54,453 nucleotides of DNA from Brevibacillus fortis (GCF_003013395.1 NZ_PXZM01000046.1:1-54453), one strand, 5' to 3'. Shown: positions 25,976 to 35,870, counted from the stretch's first letter. The notes: generated by a model from the letters alone, not told the origin. Numbers and translations: made by a program.

Positions 25976-27106
25976 CTATACGGGTTGCCGCTTCACTCCG
26001 ATGACCTGCTCTGACTTATCCGTTAGTTCGGCAAGCACCGCTTCGTCTAGCTCTACACCTAATCCTGGCTGATCTGACACAAAAATCTGGCTTCCGTGAA
26101 TCACAAGCTCGGCTACGTCCCGCGAAATGATCGCAGGTCCCGCCAGCTCGTTGGAAATGATGTTTTTCTTCGCCAGTGACAAATGAGCGCCGGCCGCACT
26201 GCCAATCGAGGACTCCAGCATCGAACCGATCTGACACTCCATCCCGGCCATTTCCGCCTGATTCACCAGTTTGAGAGCAGGATATATCCCTCCACTTTTC
26301 ATCAGTTTGATGTTAACTTTATCTGCTGCTTTCTTCGCGATGACCTCCCGCATTTCCTTCGTCCCGTGCAATCCCTCGTCTACCATAATTGGAATAGTTG
26401 TTTGCCTGCGAATATCCGCCAAAGCATCCAAATCATCCGCCACAACAGGCTGCTCCATCCAATCAATGTGACAATCCTCGATCTGCTTCAAAGCCAGCAA
26501 GGAGTTCGCACGGTTCTCCCAGCCTTGGTTGGCATCCACCCGCAGCCCAATGCCCGGGCCAACTGCCTGCCGAACAGCTCGGATTCGCTGAATATCTGTC
26601 CGAAGATCAGCTCCCACCTTTATTTTGATTGAGTCATACCCAGCTGCCACTGCTTGCCTGGCTTCAGCTGCCATGGCCTCTGGCTCCAAAATGCTTAACA
26701 CGTATGGAAAGGAAAGAGTCGTGTGATATTTTCCGCCCAAGAAATGATAGACCGGTTGACCAGCAGCCTTGCCCATCAAATCATAGCAGGCGATATCGAT
26801 GGCGGCTTTTGCTGCTGGTGCTCCCCAAACAGTCTGGTTCATCTTTTCATGGATTCTCTCGATATCAAACGGATTCTCACCGATCACAACAGGTGCCAGG
26901 TTACGAACGAGCATCGTATAGGTAGACTCCCACGTCTCTCCGGTGACATTTTGATCCGGTACCGCTTCACCTAGTCCGACCAGACCATTGTCTGTCTCCA
27001 CTTTTACAATAATGGACGGCATATCCTCATAAGAGGCGTACGCGATAATAAATGGGCGTTTTAGCGGCAACCTTATGGCATGAACACATACAGTCGTTAT
27101 TTTCAT
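25976..27106 (-). CDS. Enolase-superfamily dipeptide epimerase
   Basis: This 376-aa member of the muconate lactonising/mandelate racemase group is closest in style to L-Ala-D/L-Glu epimerases. The catalytic KxK is in DSIKIKVGAD (K161, K163), metal ligands are D191 (VDANQGW), E219 (MEQP) and D243/E244 (VDEG), and the second catalytic Lys is in NIKLMKSGG (K267). It would interconvert stereoisomers of dipeptides such as murein-derived Ala-Glu. Its ATG overlaps the stop of the serine hydrolase gene by 4 nt. The exact dipeptide cannot be told from sequence. Confidence 0.87.
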   Translation of the reverse strand: MKITTVCVHAIRLPLKRPFIIAYASYEDMPSIIVKVETDNGLVGLGEAVPDQNVTGETWESTYTMLVRNLAPVVIGENPFDIERIHEKMNQTVWGAPAAKAAIDIACYDLMGKAAGQPVYHFLGGKYHTTLSFPYVLSILEPEAMAAEARQAVAAGYDSIKIKVGADLRTDIQRIRAVRQAVGPGIGLRVDANQGWENRANSLLALKQIEDCHIDWMEQPVVADDLDALADIRRQTTIPIMVDEGLHGTKEMREVIAKKAADKVNIKLMKSGGIYPALKLVNQAEMAGMECQIGSMLESSIGSAAGAHLSLAKKNIISNELAGPAIISRDVAELVIHGSQIFVSDQPGLGVELDEAVLAELTDKSEQVIGVKRQPV

Positions 27107-28569
27107 ATTCGACTATCCTCCGTATCTGCTACTCGTGGAATGATCCGATAATAAAGAGACATGGCTTTTACAGAGCCGTCTTCGCCTGTTACAAAACCAA
27201 CTGTCAGCTCGCTTCCCTCTCTATCGGTGATAAATTGATGCTCTCCAATTGGTCGCAATAGATAGTTCAGTTGTTTTCCACCAAACGCATCCAACGTCTT
27301 ATCTATCATCATCAGGACACCCTCTACCACATATACGATGATATCCATTCCTTCCCCACTAGCGTATCGACCGGCATACTCCCCTAACTGGGAAAGAGGG
27401 ACGCTATATGTCTCGAATTGATACTGTGGCGTATTCAATGGACGCCCTTCTACGGCATGGAGTGCTGTCAGTGTGGCTTTTTCGACGAGACTTCCGGTTA
27501 AATTGGCCAAGGCCATGGATGTAATGCCCCGCTCCGGAACAATCGCTAAATTGGCGGCGACACCTTTGATCGCTCCACCGTGCTTGATCAAGGTACCCCC
27601 ATAGTAGTCGGGTTGAATGGATAAGCCATATCCGTAATACCTGCCGTAGCTGTTCTGGACATGCGGATAGATCATTTGCTTGACGCTCTCCTCCGATAAA
27701 ATCCTTTCCTTACCCACCCATCCGCCCGTACGGAATATTTCTGCGTAGTTTAACATGTCTCGTACTGTTGAATTCAAATACCCCGAGGCGGCTACCAACA
27801 ATCCGTCCTCCCACAGTGGATCAGGGTAAATATCAGACACTCCATTGTTCTCTTTCAAATGGTAGATGGTGGTGACATCCGGCAAGTGAGGCAGATCGCT
27901 CAGAAGGAAGGTGCTGCTTGGCATGTCTGCTGGTTCCAAAATATGCTCTTTGACATAAACGTCATACGACTTCCCACTCACTCGGGCTATGACTGCTCCC
28001 AAGAGAGAATAGCAATCATTCGAATAGCTAAACAATTGTCCTGGAGAGCCCACTAGTTCATATTCCGTCAGGGCAAGAGCTTCCATCAGCTCTTCGAACG
28101 TGGAGATCGGTTTCTGGTACTCCTTTTTCAAGTAACGGTGAATCGGGTTATCTTCGTCAGGCATGTCATCGAACATGGAGTTGCGAATCGCCAGGTGATC
28201 AATGGGCAGCGGCGGTATGCCCGTCGTGTGCGTCATAAAATGGTGGATCGTCATCTGCTCCGTTTTTTGACGATCCGAGGTACGAAACTCAGGGAGATAT
28301 TTGATCACTGGATCATGAACAGAGAGCTTCTTCGCTTCCTGTAGCTGCATGATCGCCATGCATGTAAAAGACTTCGTAACGGAGGCCAATCCCATCACGG
28401 TATCAGGAGTGATTTCGAGTTCCTTTTCACGATCCCGGTAGCCAAAGCTTTTGCGAAGCAGGCTCTGCCCATTCAAATTCACACCCATGACAAAGCCCGG
28501 AACCCTGCCTTCCTTCATTTCTTTTGCAACCAGCTCTTCCCATTCTACTGACCAGCCTTGCTGTCTCAT
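27103..28569 (-). CDS. Serine hydrolase of the class C beta-lactamase/DD-peptidase family
   Basis: This 488-aa protein has the beta-lactamase-like SxxK motif (SVTK, S63-K66), the YxN motif in YSNDCYSLLG and a later KHGG (KTG-type) triad. A C-terminal extension of about 130 aa follows. No signal peptide, so probably cytoplasmic, and acting on D-amino-acid peptides or esters. It lies between the peptide-binding protein and the dipeptide epimerase. Start at 28569 (ATG) has GAGGTG six bases upstream; the frame is open to 28614 but that would overlap the previous gene. Confidence 0.82.
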   Translation of the reverse strand: MRQQGWSVEWEELVAKEMKEGRVPGFVMGVNLNGQSLLRKSFGYRDREKELEITPDTVMGLASVTKSFTCMAIMQLQEAKKLSVHDPVIKYLPEFRTSDRQKTEQMTIHHFMTHTTGIPPLPIDHLAIRNSMFDDMPDEDNPIHRYLKKEYQKPISTFEELMEALALTEYELVGSPGQLFSYSNDCYSLLGAVIARVSGKSYDVYVKEHILEPADMPSSTFLLSDLPHLPDVTTIYHLKENNGVSDIYPDPLWEDGLLVAASGYLNSTVRDMLNYAEIFRTGGWVGKERILSEESVKQMIYPHVQNSYGRYYGYGLSIQPDYYGGTLIKHGGAIKGVAANLAIVPERGITSMALANLTGSLVEKATLTALHAVEGRPLNTPQYQFETYSVPLSQLGEYAGRYASGEGMDIIVYVVEGVLMMIDKTLDAFGGKQLNYLLRPIGEHQFITDREGSELTVGFVTGEDGSVKAMSLYYRIIPRVADTEDSRI

Positions 28570-28598
28570 TTCTTCCACCTCTTTCGAATGATTTCGCT

Positions 28599-30239
28599 TT
28601 ATTCGTTCACCCACATGTCCTGAATAATCAAGGATGCTAACGGATTTGGTTTGACGCCTTGAATCCGGTTACTGACGACCATGAATGTTTTTGCGGAATA
28701 GAGCGGAATCCAATAGGCCTGATCCACGACTCTTTTTTGAATATCTGCAAAAATCTTTTGGCGCTGTGCTTGGTCCGTTGTTGTTCGTCCTTTATCTAGC
28801 AAGCTATCGAGCTGTTGATCACTGAGGCGCAAGAAATTCAAGCCCCCGATCTGACTCGAATGCAGTAACAAGTTCAAAATATCTGGATCGACACTGCCAT
28901 GACCCGTTGAGAATAAATCGAACTCGCCCTTCAGTGCCTGTTCATGAGCTGTCGCCGATTCATACTTTTGGATATGCAATTCGACGCCAATCTCTTTGAA
29001 CATGCTTTGCACCAACTGATGCCCAGGATTTGAATTTTCGATGAGCATCGTCAGGCTGAGCGTTTTCCCATCCTTTTCCCTAATCCCTTGCGCGTTTGGA
29101 TTCCACCCTGCTTCATCTAGCAGTTGTCTGGCTTGCTCAGCATTGTACTTGTAGCCATACTGCTCTACTGCCGCATCGTATCCGATCATCGTAGGCGGAA
29201 TCGGTCCGTAGACAGGCACACCCTCTCCTTGCAAATCCGCTATGATCAATGCGTCTTTGTTGATCGCCAGATTCAGTGCCTTTCTCACGCGGACATCCTG
29301 AAGGATTTCATTTTCCAGATTCATCCCAATAAAGTTCTCAGTAGGCTGCATCCCTTCCAACACCGTAAAATCTTTGTGATCCTTGTACTTCTTCGCGTCT
29401 TTCGGCGGCACAGCGGCAATATCAATCGTTCCACTATCGAGAGCAGCCATCATGGTCTGGTCGTCTTGAATAAATTTCAGAACGAACTTGTCGGGTCTCA
29501 CAGGTCCTTGATTCAGAGCAAAAGGAGATGCCCACTTATAATCGTCGTTTCGTACCAGTGTGATCGATTCGCCCGTTTTCCAGCTTTCGAATTTCCATGG
29601 ACCTACTCCGACAGGATTGCGCCCCAGCTCATTTCCGTATTTGTTTCGTGCCTCTATGGAAATGGGTTGCTGGTAGCCGCCATATGATAAGTTAGAAAGT
29701 AACGAAGCGGAGGGCTCATTCAAATGAAAGATCAATGTAGAATCATCAGGAGCTGAAATGGATTTGATCGAAGATACATCCGGTCCCGTAACTGGTGAGG
29801 CTGTTTTCGGATCGAGTGCACGTTCATAGCTTTGCTTAAAAACTTTCGCGGTGAGCGGTGTTCCATCATGGAACTTCACGCCAGGACGTATCTTGAACGT
29901 CATGGTCTTGCCGTCGTCCGAGATCGTGTACGATTCAGCGAGATGCGGCTTCAACTCAAACGTAAAGGGATCGAGGATCAGCAAGGCTCCCCCCAACAGA
30001 ACGCCAACAAAATTTCCCGCTGGCATCGACGTCTTTTGCGGGTCCAACGTATCTGGCTCCATCTGGTAGCCCATGGTGATCGTCCCTCCCTTTTTGGGCT
30101 GGGAGTTTTTTGCTGTTTGACTTGCTTGCTTCTGGTCTGTAGTCGGAGCGGGAGCAGAGCTGCAGCCAACTATGGAAAAGACGAGTACACACATAAGTAA
30201 TACGCTGCGTATTTGGCCCTTTAATCGTTCTGATAGCAT
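28599..30239 (-). CDS. Peptide/nickel-type ABC substrate-binding lipoprotein
   Basis: This 546-aa SBP_bac_5 protein is a lipoprotein (Cys in FSIVGCSSAP). Typical segments are MEPDTLDPQKTSM, MTFKIRPGVKFHDGTPLTA, GVGPWKFESWKTGES and VRKALNLAINKDAL. Likely the dedicated binding protein of the OppBCDF system upstream on the same strand. It has its own promoter region (30240-30403) carrying the same repeats as the oppB promoter. AGGAGG precedes the start. Confidence 0.9.
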   Translation of the reverse strand: MLSERLKGQIRSVLLMCVLVFSIVGCSSAPAPTTDQKQASQTAKNSQPKKGGTITMGYQMEPDTLDPQKTSMPAGNFVGVLLGGALLILDPFTFELKPHLAESYTISDDGKTMTFKIRPGVKFHDGTPLTAKVFKQSYERALDPKTASPVTGPDVSSIKSISAPDDSTLIFHLNEPSASLLSNLSYGGYQQPISIEARNKYGNELGRNPVGVGPWKFESWKTGESITLVRNDDYKWASPFALNQGPVRPDKFVLKFIQDDQTMMAALDSGTIDIAAVPPKDAKKYKDHKDFTVLEGMQPTENFIGMNLENEILQDVRVRKALNLAINKDALIIADLQGEGVPVYGPIPPTMIGYDAAVEQYGYKYNAEQARQLLDEAGWNPNAQGIREKDGKTLSLTMLIENSNPGHQLVQSMFKEIGVELHIQKYESATAHEQALKGEFDLFSTGHGSVDPDILNLLLHSSQIGGLNFLRLSDQQLDSLLDKGRTTTDQAQRQKIFADIQKRVVDQAYWIPLYSAKTFMVVSNRIQGVKPNPLASLIIQDMWVNE

Positions 30240-30274
30240 GTCGCGGCCTCCTTTTTTCGAGTCATTTCCATTCG

Positions 30275-30305
30275 AAGTATACTTACGTCGGTATATAGTC
30301 GCTAA
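30275..30305 (-). promoter_or_regulatory. Candidate operator/promoter of the binding-protein gene
   Basis: Plus-strand text GTCGGTAT (30287-30294) and GTCGCTAA (30298-30305) are direct repeats 11 bp apart, one helical turn. They match the pair GTCGTTAT/GTCGTTAT in the oppB promoter. The palindrome aagtatactt (30275-30284) contains a -10-like TATACT on the minus strand. The cluster-encoded regulator is the likely binder. Confidence 0.5.
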
Positions 30306-30341
30306 TTAGATCGGAGTGCTTTTTAGATGAGGGATGTGGGG

Positions 30342-30377
30342 GTCCCGGATTTCCTTCGCAAACGGAAAAACCGGGAC
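30342..30377 (-). terminator. Hairpin between regulator and binding-protein genes
   Basis: gtcccgg/ccgggac with inner tttcc/ggaaa forms a 12-bp stem. There is no T-tract on either strand, so it may be a weak terminator, a processing site or part of the control region. Confidence 0.35.
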
Positions 30378-30403
30378 AGGTTGATGTTACATGAGGAGAA
30401 TCA

Positions 30404-31714
30404 TTAATGATTAAGGCGATACACAGCCCGCGGGCGTCCTTGCTGATACGGCTGCTCTTCTCCGACGACCTCTACAACCTGATGCTCGATCAGCTTTTTC
30501 AAGGTTCTTTCCGAGCTGCGGCGACTGATCTGGAGATACTCGGCTAAATCTGCAGCGGTGAAGCGGTTATCGCGGCGAAGCTTGACATACTGCATAATTT
30601 TCGTGATGGTAGCGACACTTGCGCCAGTCTTCTCCGCGATCTCCAATACTTCCTTGTTCTCACTTTTTAATTGGAACGTCTTCGATTCTGTATTCAACGG
30701 ACCGATCACTTCTTTTTCATCCGTCACCAGATACGCACTGCTTTCATTCGTTTTCCTGGCATGGTAGATCGCAATACGTGCGTTCGCTTCGGCCTCTTTC
30801 GCTGTCAGACCAAAACCAAACCCGATGGCAACCGTCACTTTGGCAAGCAGATCGACATTGCCCAATACTTGCATGATCTTGCCGGATTGAATCATTTGTT
30901 CAATACTGCCTCTTGTGCCATAGATGATGAATTGATCCATTCCCAATTTTTGAATGGAAGCGTCAGTCTCCTTGACGAGCTCCAACAGCTCTTGCAGCAA
31001 AATAATCGTCGCATCCTGCCATTGTGTTTCGACGGGCGGACCATCATTTTGCTGGATCGCTGCAATCCCTACGGAGATCTGCGAATTTTTGCTAATTTTC
31101 AATTGACCATAAGCAACGGCTTGATTGACGGCATCGCGAATATTTTTATCAGGACAGACGAGCGATGCGGAAGGGATGTTCAGCTCACGCAATCGACTGT
31201 AAACGTAGTCAACGCCAGTCAAAGCAAAATGGCTCTGTTTCTGTTCCCAGCGCTCCTTGTGGAACTGGATAATCTCCTCCACGTCAAATCTCGTCCCGCC
31301 TTCTTCAATAATCTCACTGTAGTCTTTTACATACCAAGCCGTAGAGGTAATACCCAATTCTTCGGCGACCTTCTCGATATACTCCGCTTTTGGCATATCT
31401 ATCGAGATTTGGACCAGTCCTCCTGGTACGTTCAGCAAGGTATGAAACAAAGAGAGGGAAATCGTGTATTCATCGAGCGGGATGTACACCGCAGGCAGCT
31501 TCTTTTGCTCTACCTTTTCCTTGGCAAAAAAATAAGGAAGTGGGCCAGCAAAAAGCAGCACGTCGCAGTCATGGATTTGGTCAAGCAACGCAGCGCTCTC
31601 TTTGGGGTTCTGGTATGTATACGAAGTCAGTTGAATGTAATCGATGGATTGGGTATGCTTCAAGATCCTTGGTAAAAATTCTTCCGAAGAGATTAACGCT
31701 ATCGTGATGGTCAA
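30404..31714 (-). CDS. Transcriptional regulator with C-terminal winged helix and central GGDEF-like domain
   Basis: This 436-aa protein is not of a family I can name with certainty. The N-terminal ~120 residues look like a ligand-binding Rossmann-like domain (IALISSEEFLPRIL, CDVLLFAGPLPYF). The middle has a segment typical of cyclase-like (GGDEF/GTP cyclohydrolase IIa-type) folds (VAIGFGFGLTAKEAEANA). The C-terminus is a winged helix (FTAADLAEYLQISRRSSERTLKKLIEHQVVEVVG). It sits inside the peptide cluster, 20 nt after the dipeptidase gene, and probably regulates both cluster promoters. Start is TTG behind GAGGGAGTGG. Confidence 0.65.
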   Translation of the reverse strand: MTITIALISSEEFLPRILKHTQSIDYIQLTSYTYQNPKESAALLDQIHDCDVLLFAGPLPYFFAKEKVEQKKLPAVYIPLDEYTISLSLFHTLLNVPGGLVQISIDMPKAEYIEKVAEELGITSTAWYVKDYSEIIEEGGTRFDVEEIIQFHKERWEQKQSHFALTGVDYVYSRLRELNIPSASLVCPDKNIRDAVNQAVAYGQLKISKNSQISVGIAAIQQNDGPPVETQWQDATIILLQELLELVKETDASIQKLGMDQFIIYGTRGSIEQMIQSGKIMQVLGNVDLLAKVTVAIGFGFGLTAKEAEANARIAIYHARKTNESSAYLVTDEKEVIGPLNTESKTFQLKSENKEVLEIAEKTGASVATITKIMQYVKLRRDNRFTAADLAEYLQISRRSSERTLKKLIEHQVVEVVGEEQPYQQGRPRAVYRLNH

Positions 31715-31734
31715 TGTTCCACTCCCTCATCTCT

Positions 31735-32739
31735 CTATAATTTCCACACATCCTTGAACACGCGAATAAAGTTTTTGCCCAAGATACGCTCAATCGCTTC
31801 ATCCTTGTACCCTCTTTTGGCAAGGGCACGCGCAAGCTCCGGAATCTTGGTATGTCCTTTTACGACATCAAAATCTTTACGTCCTGCTTGGATAAACACA
31901 TTGGGAGAATCGTATTTCATAAATGGCTCGATGATGTCCAGACCCAGTCCGACGTGTTCAACTCCAACCAGCTTCACGATGTGATCAACGTGGTTGATCA
32001 TGTGTTCGATATCAGCCTGATCGTCTGTGTCCCCTACGAACACATTGACGCCATTGATGCCGATTACGCCGTTCGTGAATGCAATCGCCCTGATTTGCTC
32101 ATCGGTCAGATTGCGCATGGAGCTTGCTAATGTCCGACAGTTGGAATGGGAAGCGATGATGGGCTTACGTGCTACCTCAATCAAATCCCAAAAGCCTTCG
32201 TCATTCAGATGGCTGACATCGATGATGATGCCCATTGCTTCAGCCTCTTCGACAACGCGGATGCCGAACTCGGTGAGCCCGCCCTTTCGCCCTTCCCGTA
32301 CCGGACTAAAATGACTGCCGTCTCCGACGAAGTTCCGCCTACTCCACACGAGACCTAAAAGACGCACGCCCAGCTCGTAAAAAACACGGAGCATACTCAG
32401 ATCATTATATAACGGTTCCGCGCCTTCCAGAGAGAGCACGAAACCTATTTTACCCATTTGCTTCGCAGTCTCGATGTCACTCACACTTTTGCAAACCATG
32501 ATTTTCTCAGGCGATTCATCTGCCTCCGCATGCAGCGCGCTGATTTGTTGCAGCGCCTTGCGCAAGCCCATCTCCGGCAGAAATTTGTTATCGATATAAA
32601 TCGCTGCGACAACCGTCTGCACCCCGCCCGCCACGAAATCGGGCAAGTAATCCGTTTCAATAACTTTTCGCCTGCCATGCTCGCGTTGAATGGCAACATC
32701 CAGCAAAAGGTCAAAATGCCCGTCGATTACATGTGTCAT
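31735..32739 (-). CDS. Membrane-type dipeptidase (peptidase M19)
   Basis: This 334-aa metallo-dipeptidase of the renal dipeptidase family has the zinc motif HxD at H8/D10 (IDGHFD). Family segments GFVLSLEGAEPL, IIDVSHLNDEGFWDL, IASHSNCR and HVGLGLDI are also present. M19 enzymes hydrolyse L-Xaa-D-Xaa dipeptides among others, which fits a murein-peptide or D-amino-acid peptide pathway. Coupled to the aminopeptidase gene by a 4-nt overlap. Confidence 0.9.
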   Translation of the reverse strand: MTHVIDGHFDLLLDVAIQREHGRRKVIETDYLPDFVAGGVQTVVAAIYIDNKFLPEMGLRKALQQISALHAEADESPEKIMVCKSVSDIETAKQMGKIGFVLSLEGAEPLYNDLSMLRVFYELGVRLLGLVWSRRNFVGDGSHFSPVREGRKGGLTEFGIRVVEEAEAMGIIIDVSHLNDEGFWDLIEVARKPIIASHSNCRTLASSMRNLTDEQIRAIAFTNGVIGINGVNVFVGDTDDQADIEHMINHVDHIVKLVGVEHVGLGLDIIEPFMKYDSPNVFIQAGRKDFDVVKGHTKIPELARALAKRGYKDEAIERILGKNFIRVFKDVWKL

Positions 32740-33863
32740 GCCTCATGCTCCTCCTGTTCTTTCAGGTTTTCCGGGTTAAGTGGTGCAAGCTCCGGTAAAA
32801 GAAAGCGTCCGTCTCTGCGAATCAAATGATCATCGAACCAAATCTCACCGCCACCGTACTCCGGGCGTTGAATCATGACCATGTCCCAGTGGATGTTTGA
32901 CTTGTTACCGTTAGATGCATCGTCATAACATCGTCCCGGCGTGAAGTGGAAGCTGCCGTCGATTTTTTCATCAAACAAAATATCCTGCATCGGTTCCCGA
33001 ATGACCGGGTGAACCCCCAAGGCAAACTCCCCAATGTACCGGGCACCTTCATCCGTATCCAAAATGCTGTTCAAGCGCTCCGTGTCATTGGCTGTGGCAT
33101 GGACGATCTTCCCGTCCACAAACTCCAGCCGTACCTTCTCAAAGGTGAAGCCTTGATAAGGAGAAGGCGTGTTAAACGATATGACACCGTTCACCGAATC
33201 GCGAACAGGGGCCGTAAATACTTCACCGTCTGGTATGTTGTAGTGCCCCGGACATGGAATCGCTGGAATGCCTTTGATCGAGAAGGTCAGCTCCGTGCCA
33301 GGTCCCGTGATTTTCACGCGGTCAGTTCGCTCCATCAGCTCCTTGAGCGGCTGCATTGCTTTTGCCATTTTGGCATAATCCATTGTGCAGACATCGAAGT
33401 AAAACTGTTCGAACGCTTCTGTACTCTTATTCGCTAACTGCGCCATGGAAGGCGTCGGATAACGGAGATAGACCCATTTCTTTTTGAGACGCACGATACT
33501 TACTTCTTTGACAAAGGACGTAGCCAGCTTCATCTGCTCATCAGGGACATCAGACACTTCATTGATGTTCAGCCCACCCTCGATGATGATGCACGCTTGC
33601 ATTTTTTCCATCCGCTCTTTGTCCATCTCTGATTCTAAACGGAATTGCTCCTCTGTTCCCGTTAGCAATAATTGACGGCTAATCGAGGATTCACGCAGGC
33701 TCACAAAAGAATGTCCGCCTGCTCGCGAAACAGCTTTGACGAGCTCTTTAATCAGAGCGGCGTCCACCTCCATCGCATCGATCAATACGTTATCTCCCGG
33801 CTGCACATTCGTCGAGTAATTCACGAGCACATTCGCCAGCTTCGTAAGACGAGGGTCTAGCAT
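32736..33863 (-). CDS. Aminopeptidase of family M29 (AmpS/AmpT-like)
   Basis: This 375-aa metallo-aminopeptidase begins MLDPRLTKLANVLVNYS, a hallmark of thermophilic-type aminopeptidases. It has GHYNIPDGEVFTAP and DEGARYIGEFALG around the dinuclear metal site, plus SNIHWDMVMI. It removes N-terminal residues from imported peptides in the cytoplasm. Follows OppF by 21 nt and overlaps the dipeptidase gene by ATGA. Confidence 0.9.
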   Translation of the reverse strand: MLDPRLTKLANVLVNYSTNVQPGDNVLIDAMEVDAALIKELVKAVSRAGGHSFVSLRESSISRQLLLTGTEEQFRLESEMDKERMEKMQACIIIEGGLNINEVSDVPDEQMKLATSFVKEVSIVRLKKKWVYLRYPTPSMAQLANKSTEAFEQFYFDVCTMDYAKMAKAMQPLKELMERTDRVKITGPGTELTFSIKGIPAIPCPGHYNIPDGEVFTAPVRDSVNGVISFNTPSPYQGFTFEKVRLEFVDGKIVHATANDTERLNSILDTDEGARYIGEFALGVHPVIREPMQDILFDEKIDGSFHFTPGRCYDDASNGNKSNIHWDMVMIQRPEYGGGEIWFDDHLIRRDGRFLLPELAPLNPENLKEQEEHEA

Positions 33864-33884
33864 CTTAGCATCACTCCTGCTTCC

Positions 33885-34847
33885 TTATTTTTCATAGAGA
33901 TGACACGCAACCAGTCTGCCGTCTGTTTCTGTTAATGGAGGGGCTTCTGTCTTGCACACGTCCATGCACGCCCAGCAGCGCGGGTGAAACTTGCAGCCCT
34001 GAGGCGGATTGGACGGAGACGGCAAATCCCCTGTTAAAATGATCCGTTCTTTTTTCTCGTCAGGATCAGTGATGGGAATCGCGGAGAGAAGCGACTGTGT
34101 ATAAGGATGTAGCGGACGTTGAAACAGCTCTTCTTTTTTCGCCAGCTCAATCACTTCTCCCAAGTACATCACCGCTACTCGATCGGCGATATGCTCAACG
34201 ACACTCAAGTCATGCGAGATAAAAAGATACGTGAGCGAAAACTGCTCCTGCAAATCCTGAAGCAAATTGAGAATTTGCGATTGGATCGATACATCCAGTG
34301 CGGATACAGGCTCGTCAGCTATGATGAGCTTTGGCCTGAGCATCAAGGCGCGAGCGATCCCGATTCTTTGCCTTTGTCCTCCGGAAAACTCATGCGCGTA
34401 TCGCGACAAATGATTTTTGTTCAAACCGACGATTTCCATCGTCTCTTCGATCATGGCTGCTCGTTCGCGCTTTGGGATACCATGGGCAATCAATGGCTCT
34501 GACAAAATATGCTGGATCGTCAGCTTCGGATTGAGGGTATCAAATGGATTTTGAAACACCATTTGCATATCACGCCTCAGCTTCTGCATGTCTGCCTTCT
34601 GTAAGCTGCGGATATTTTGACCCTCGAACACGATCTCGCCGTCAGTCGGCTCCACCAAGCGCAGAATGCATCTGCCCAGTGTTGACTTGCCACAGCCGGA
34701 CTCCCCCACGATTCCCAGCGTTTCACCTGCGTTGACAGTCACGTTCACTCCATGGACGGCATGCACGTAACTCGGCGGCTGAAACCACCCTTTGCGGACA
34801 AGGAACTTCTTATTTAAATTTTTCACTTGCAAAAGAGGCGTTTTCAT
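33885..34847 (-). CDS. Oligopeptide/dipeptide ABC transporter ATPase (OppF-like)
   Basis: This 320-aa ATPase has Walker A (GESGCGKSTLGR), signature FSGGQRQRIGIARALM, Walker B (LIIADEPVSALDVS) and the C-terminal oligopeptide transporter segment with the Cys-rich CKFHPRCWACMDVCK that coordinates an Fe-S cluster in this family. Its ATG (34847) overlaps the OppD stop by 4 nt; the longer open frame from 34898 is inside oppD. Works with OppD to power the OppBC permease. Confidence 0.9.
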   Translation of the reverse strand: MKTPLLQVKNLNKKFLVRKGWFQPPSYVHAVHGVNVTVNAGETLGIVGESGCGKSTLGRCILRLVEPTDGEIVFEGQNIRSLQKADMQKLRRDMQMVFQNPFDTLNPKLTIQHILSEPLIAHGIPKRERAAMIEETMEIVGLNKNHLSRYAHEFSGGQRQRIGIARALMLRPKLIIADEPVSALDVSIQSQILNLLQDLQEQFSLTYLFISHDLSVVEHIADRVAVMYLGEVIELAKKEELFQRPLHPYTQSLLSAIPITDPDEKKERIILTGDLPSPSNPPQGCKFHPRCWACMDVCKTEAPPLTETDGRLVACHLYEK

Positions 34848-35833
34848 CCATTCACCGCCGCGCTTTCCCTGTTTTCTCGATACAGCCAACAACGGCATTC
34901 CGACTGTTGATCCACGTCCATTAAAGGAGGATTTTGTTCCAAACAGACAGGCAGCGCCTTCTCACACCGCGGAGCAAAACGGCATCCCTTCGGATAATTA
35001 TCGGGGGTCGGTACACTTCCCGCGATACTGTGCAATCTCTTCTGGCCTTTGGCGTTATGTGGCGTCGATTTGATCAAGCCCATGGTGTACGGATGCTTGG
35101 GACTGCGCAGCAATGTGCGAACATCGGCCGCTTCAATGACCTGCCCGGCATACATCACCAGTACCCGGTCACATGTCTCCGCGACGACACCCAAATCATG
35201 CGTGATCATGATGAGCGACATACCCAGCTCTCTTTGGATTTTTTTCATGACATCCAATATTTGCGCCTGGATCGTTACATCTAGTGCAGTTGTTGGTTCG
35301 TCGGCTATCAATAGCTTTGGATGACAGGCAATCGCCATCGCGATCATCACGCGCTGTCGCATCCCCCCTGACAGACGATGCGGGTACTCGTGATAGATTT
35401 CATCGGCACGTGAAATGCCTACCTGCGTCAATAGCTCGAGCACTCTTTGTCTCGATTGGACTCGGTTTATGCCCTCATGCTTTTCCAGTCCTTCGCTCAA
35501 TTGCTTGCCGATGGTCAGTACGGGATTCAGCGAAGTCATCGGCTCCTGAAAGATCATGGCTACCTCTTTTCCTCTGATCCGCTGCATCTCTTTTTCGCTA
35601 TAGCACAAGAGATCGGCTCCGTTCAGTTGAATACGGCCCGCAATGTTTCCGTTTTTACTGAGCAAGCGCATGATGGATAGGGAGGCAACGCTTTTTCCAC
35701 AACCTGATTCTCCGACGATCCCGACCGATTCGCCTCTTTTGACCTGCAAGCAAAGATTGTCCACTACCTTGAAAGCCTTTTCATTTTTCGAAAACGTGGT
35801 AGTCAATCCTGTCACTTCCAGCACGTTCGTCAT
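34844..35833 (-). CDS. Oligopeptide/dipeptide ABC transporter ATPase (OppD-like)
   Basis: This 329-aa ATPase has Walker A (GESGCGKSVASLS), signature LSGGMRQRVMIAMAIA, Walker B (LLIADEPTTALDVT) and the oligo/dipeptide C-terminal domain with GCRFAPRCEKALPVC. ATG at 35833 follows AAGGAGTGA; the open frame continues upstream but without support. Energy-coupling partner of OppF. Confidence 0.9.
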   Translation of the reverse strand: MTNVLEVTGLTTTFSKNEKAFKVVDNLCLQVKRGESVGIVGESGCGKSVASLSIMRLLSKNGNIAGRIQLNGADLLCYSEKEMQRIRGKEVAMIFQEPMTSLNPVLTIGKQLSEGLEKHEGINRVQSRQRVLELLTQVGISRADEIYHEYPHRLSGGMRQRVMIAMAIACHPKLLIADEPTTALDVTIQAQILDVMKKIQRELGMSLIMITHDLGVVAETCDRVLVMYAGQVIEAADVRTLLRSPKHPYTMGLIKSTPHNAKGQKRLHSIAGSVPTPDNYPKGCRFAPRCEKALPVCLEQNPPLMDVDQQSECRCWLYRENRESAAVNG

Positions 35834-35870
35834 GTTACTCACTCCTTTTTCGTGAATGGAAGCTCGTAAA

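Noticed and set aside
30671..31675. 334-codon ORF antisense to the regulator gene
   Set aside because: The opposite strand encodes a winged-helix regulator in a coherent operon; the antisense frame has no start signal or family motif.
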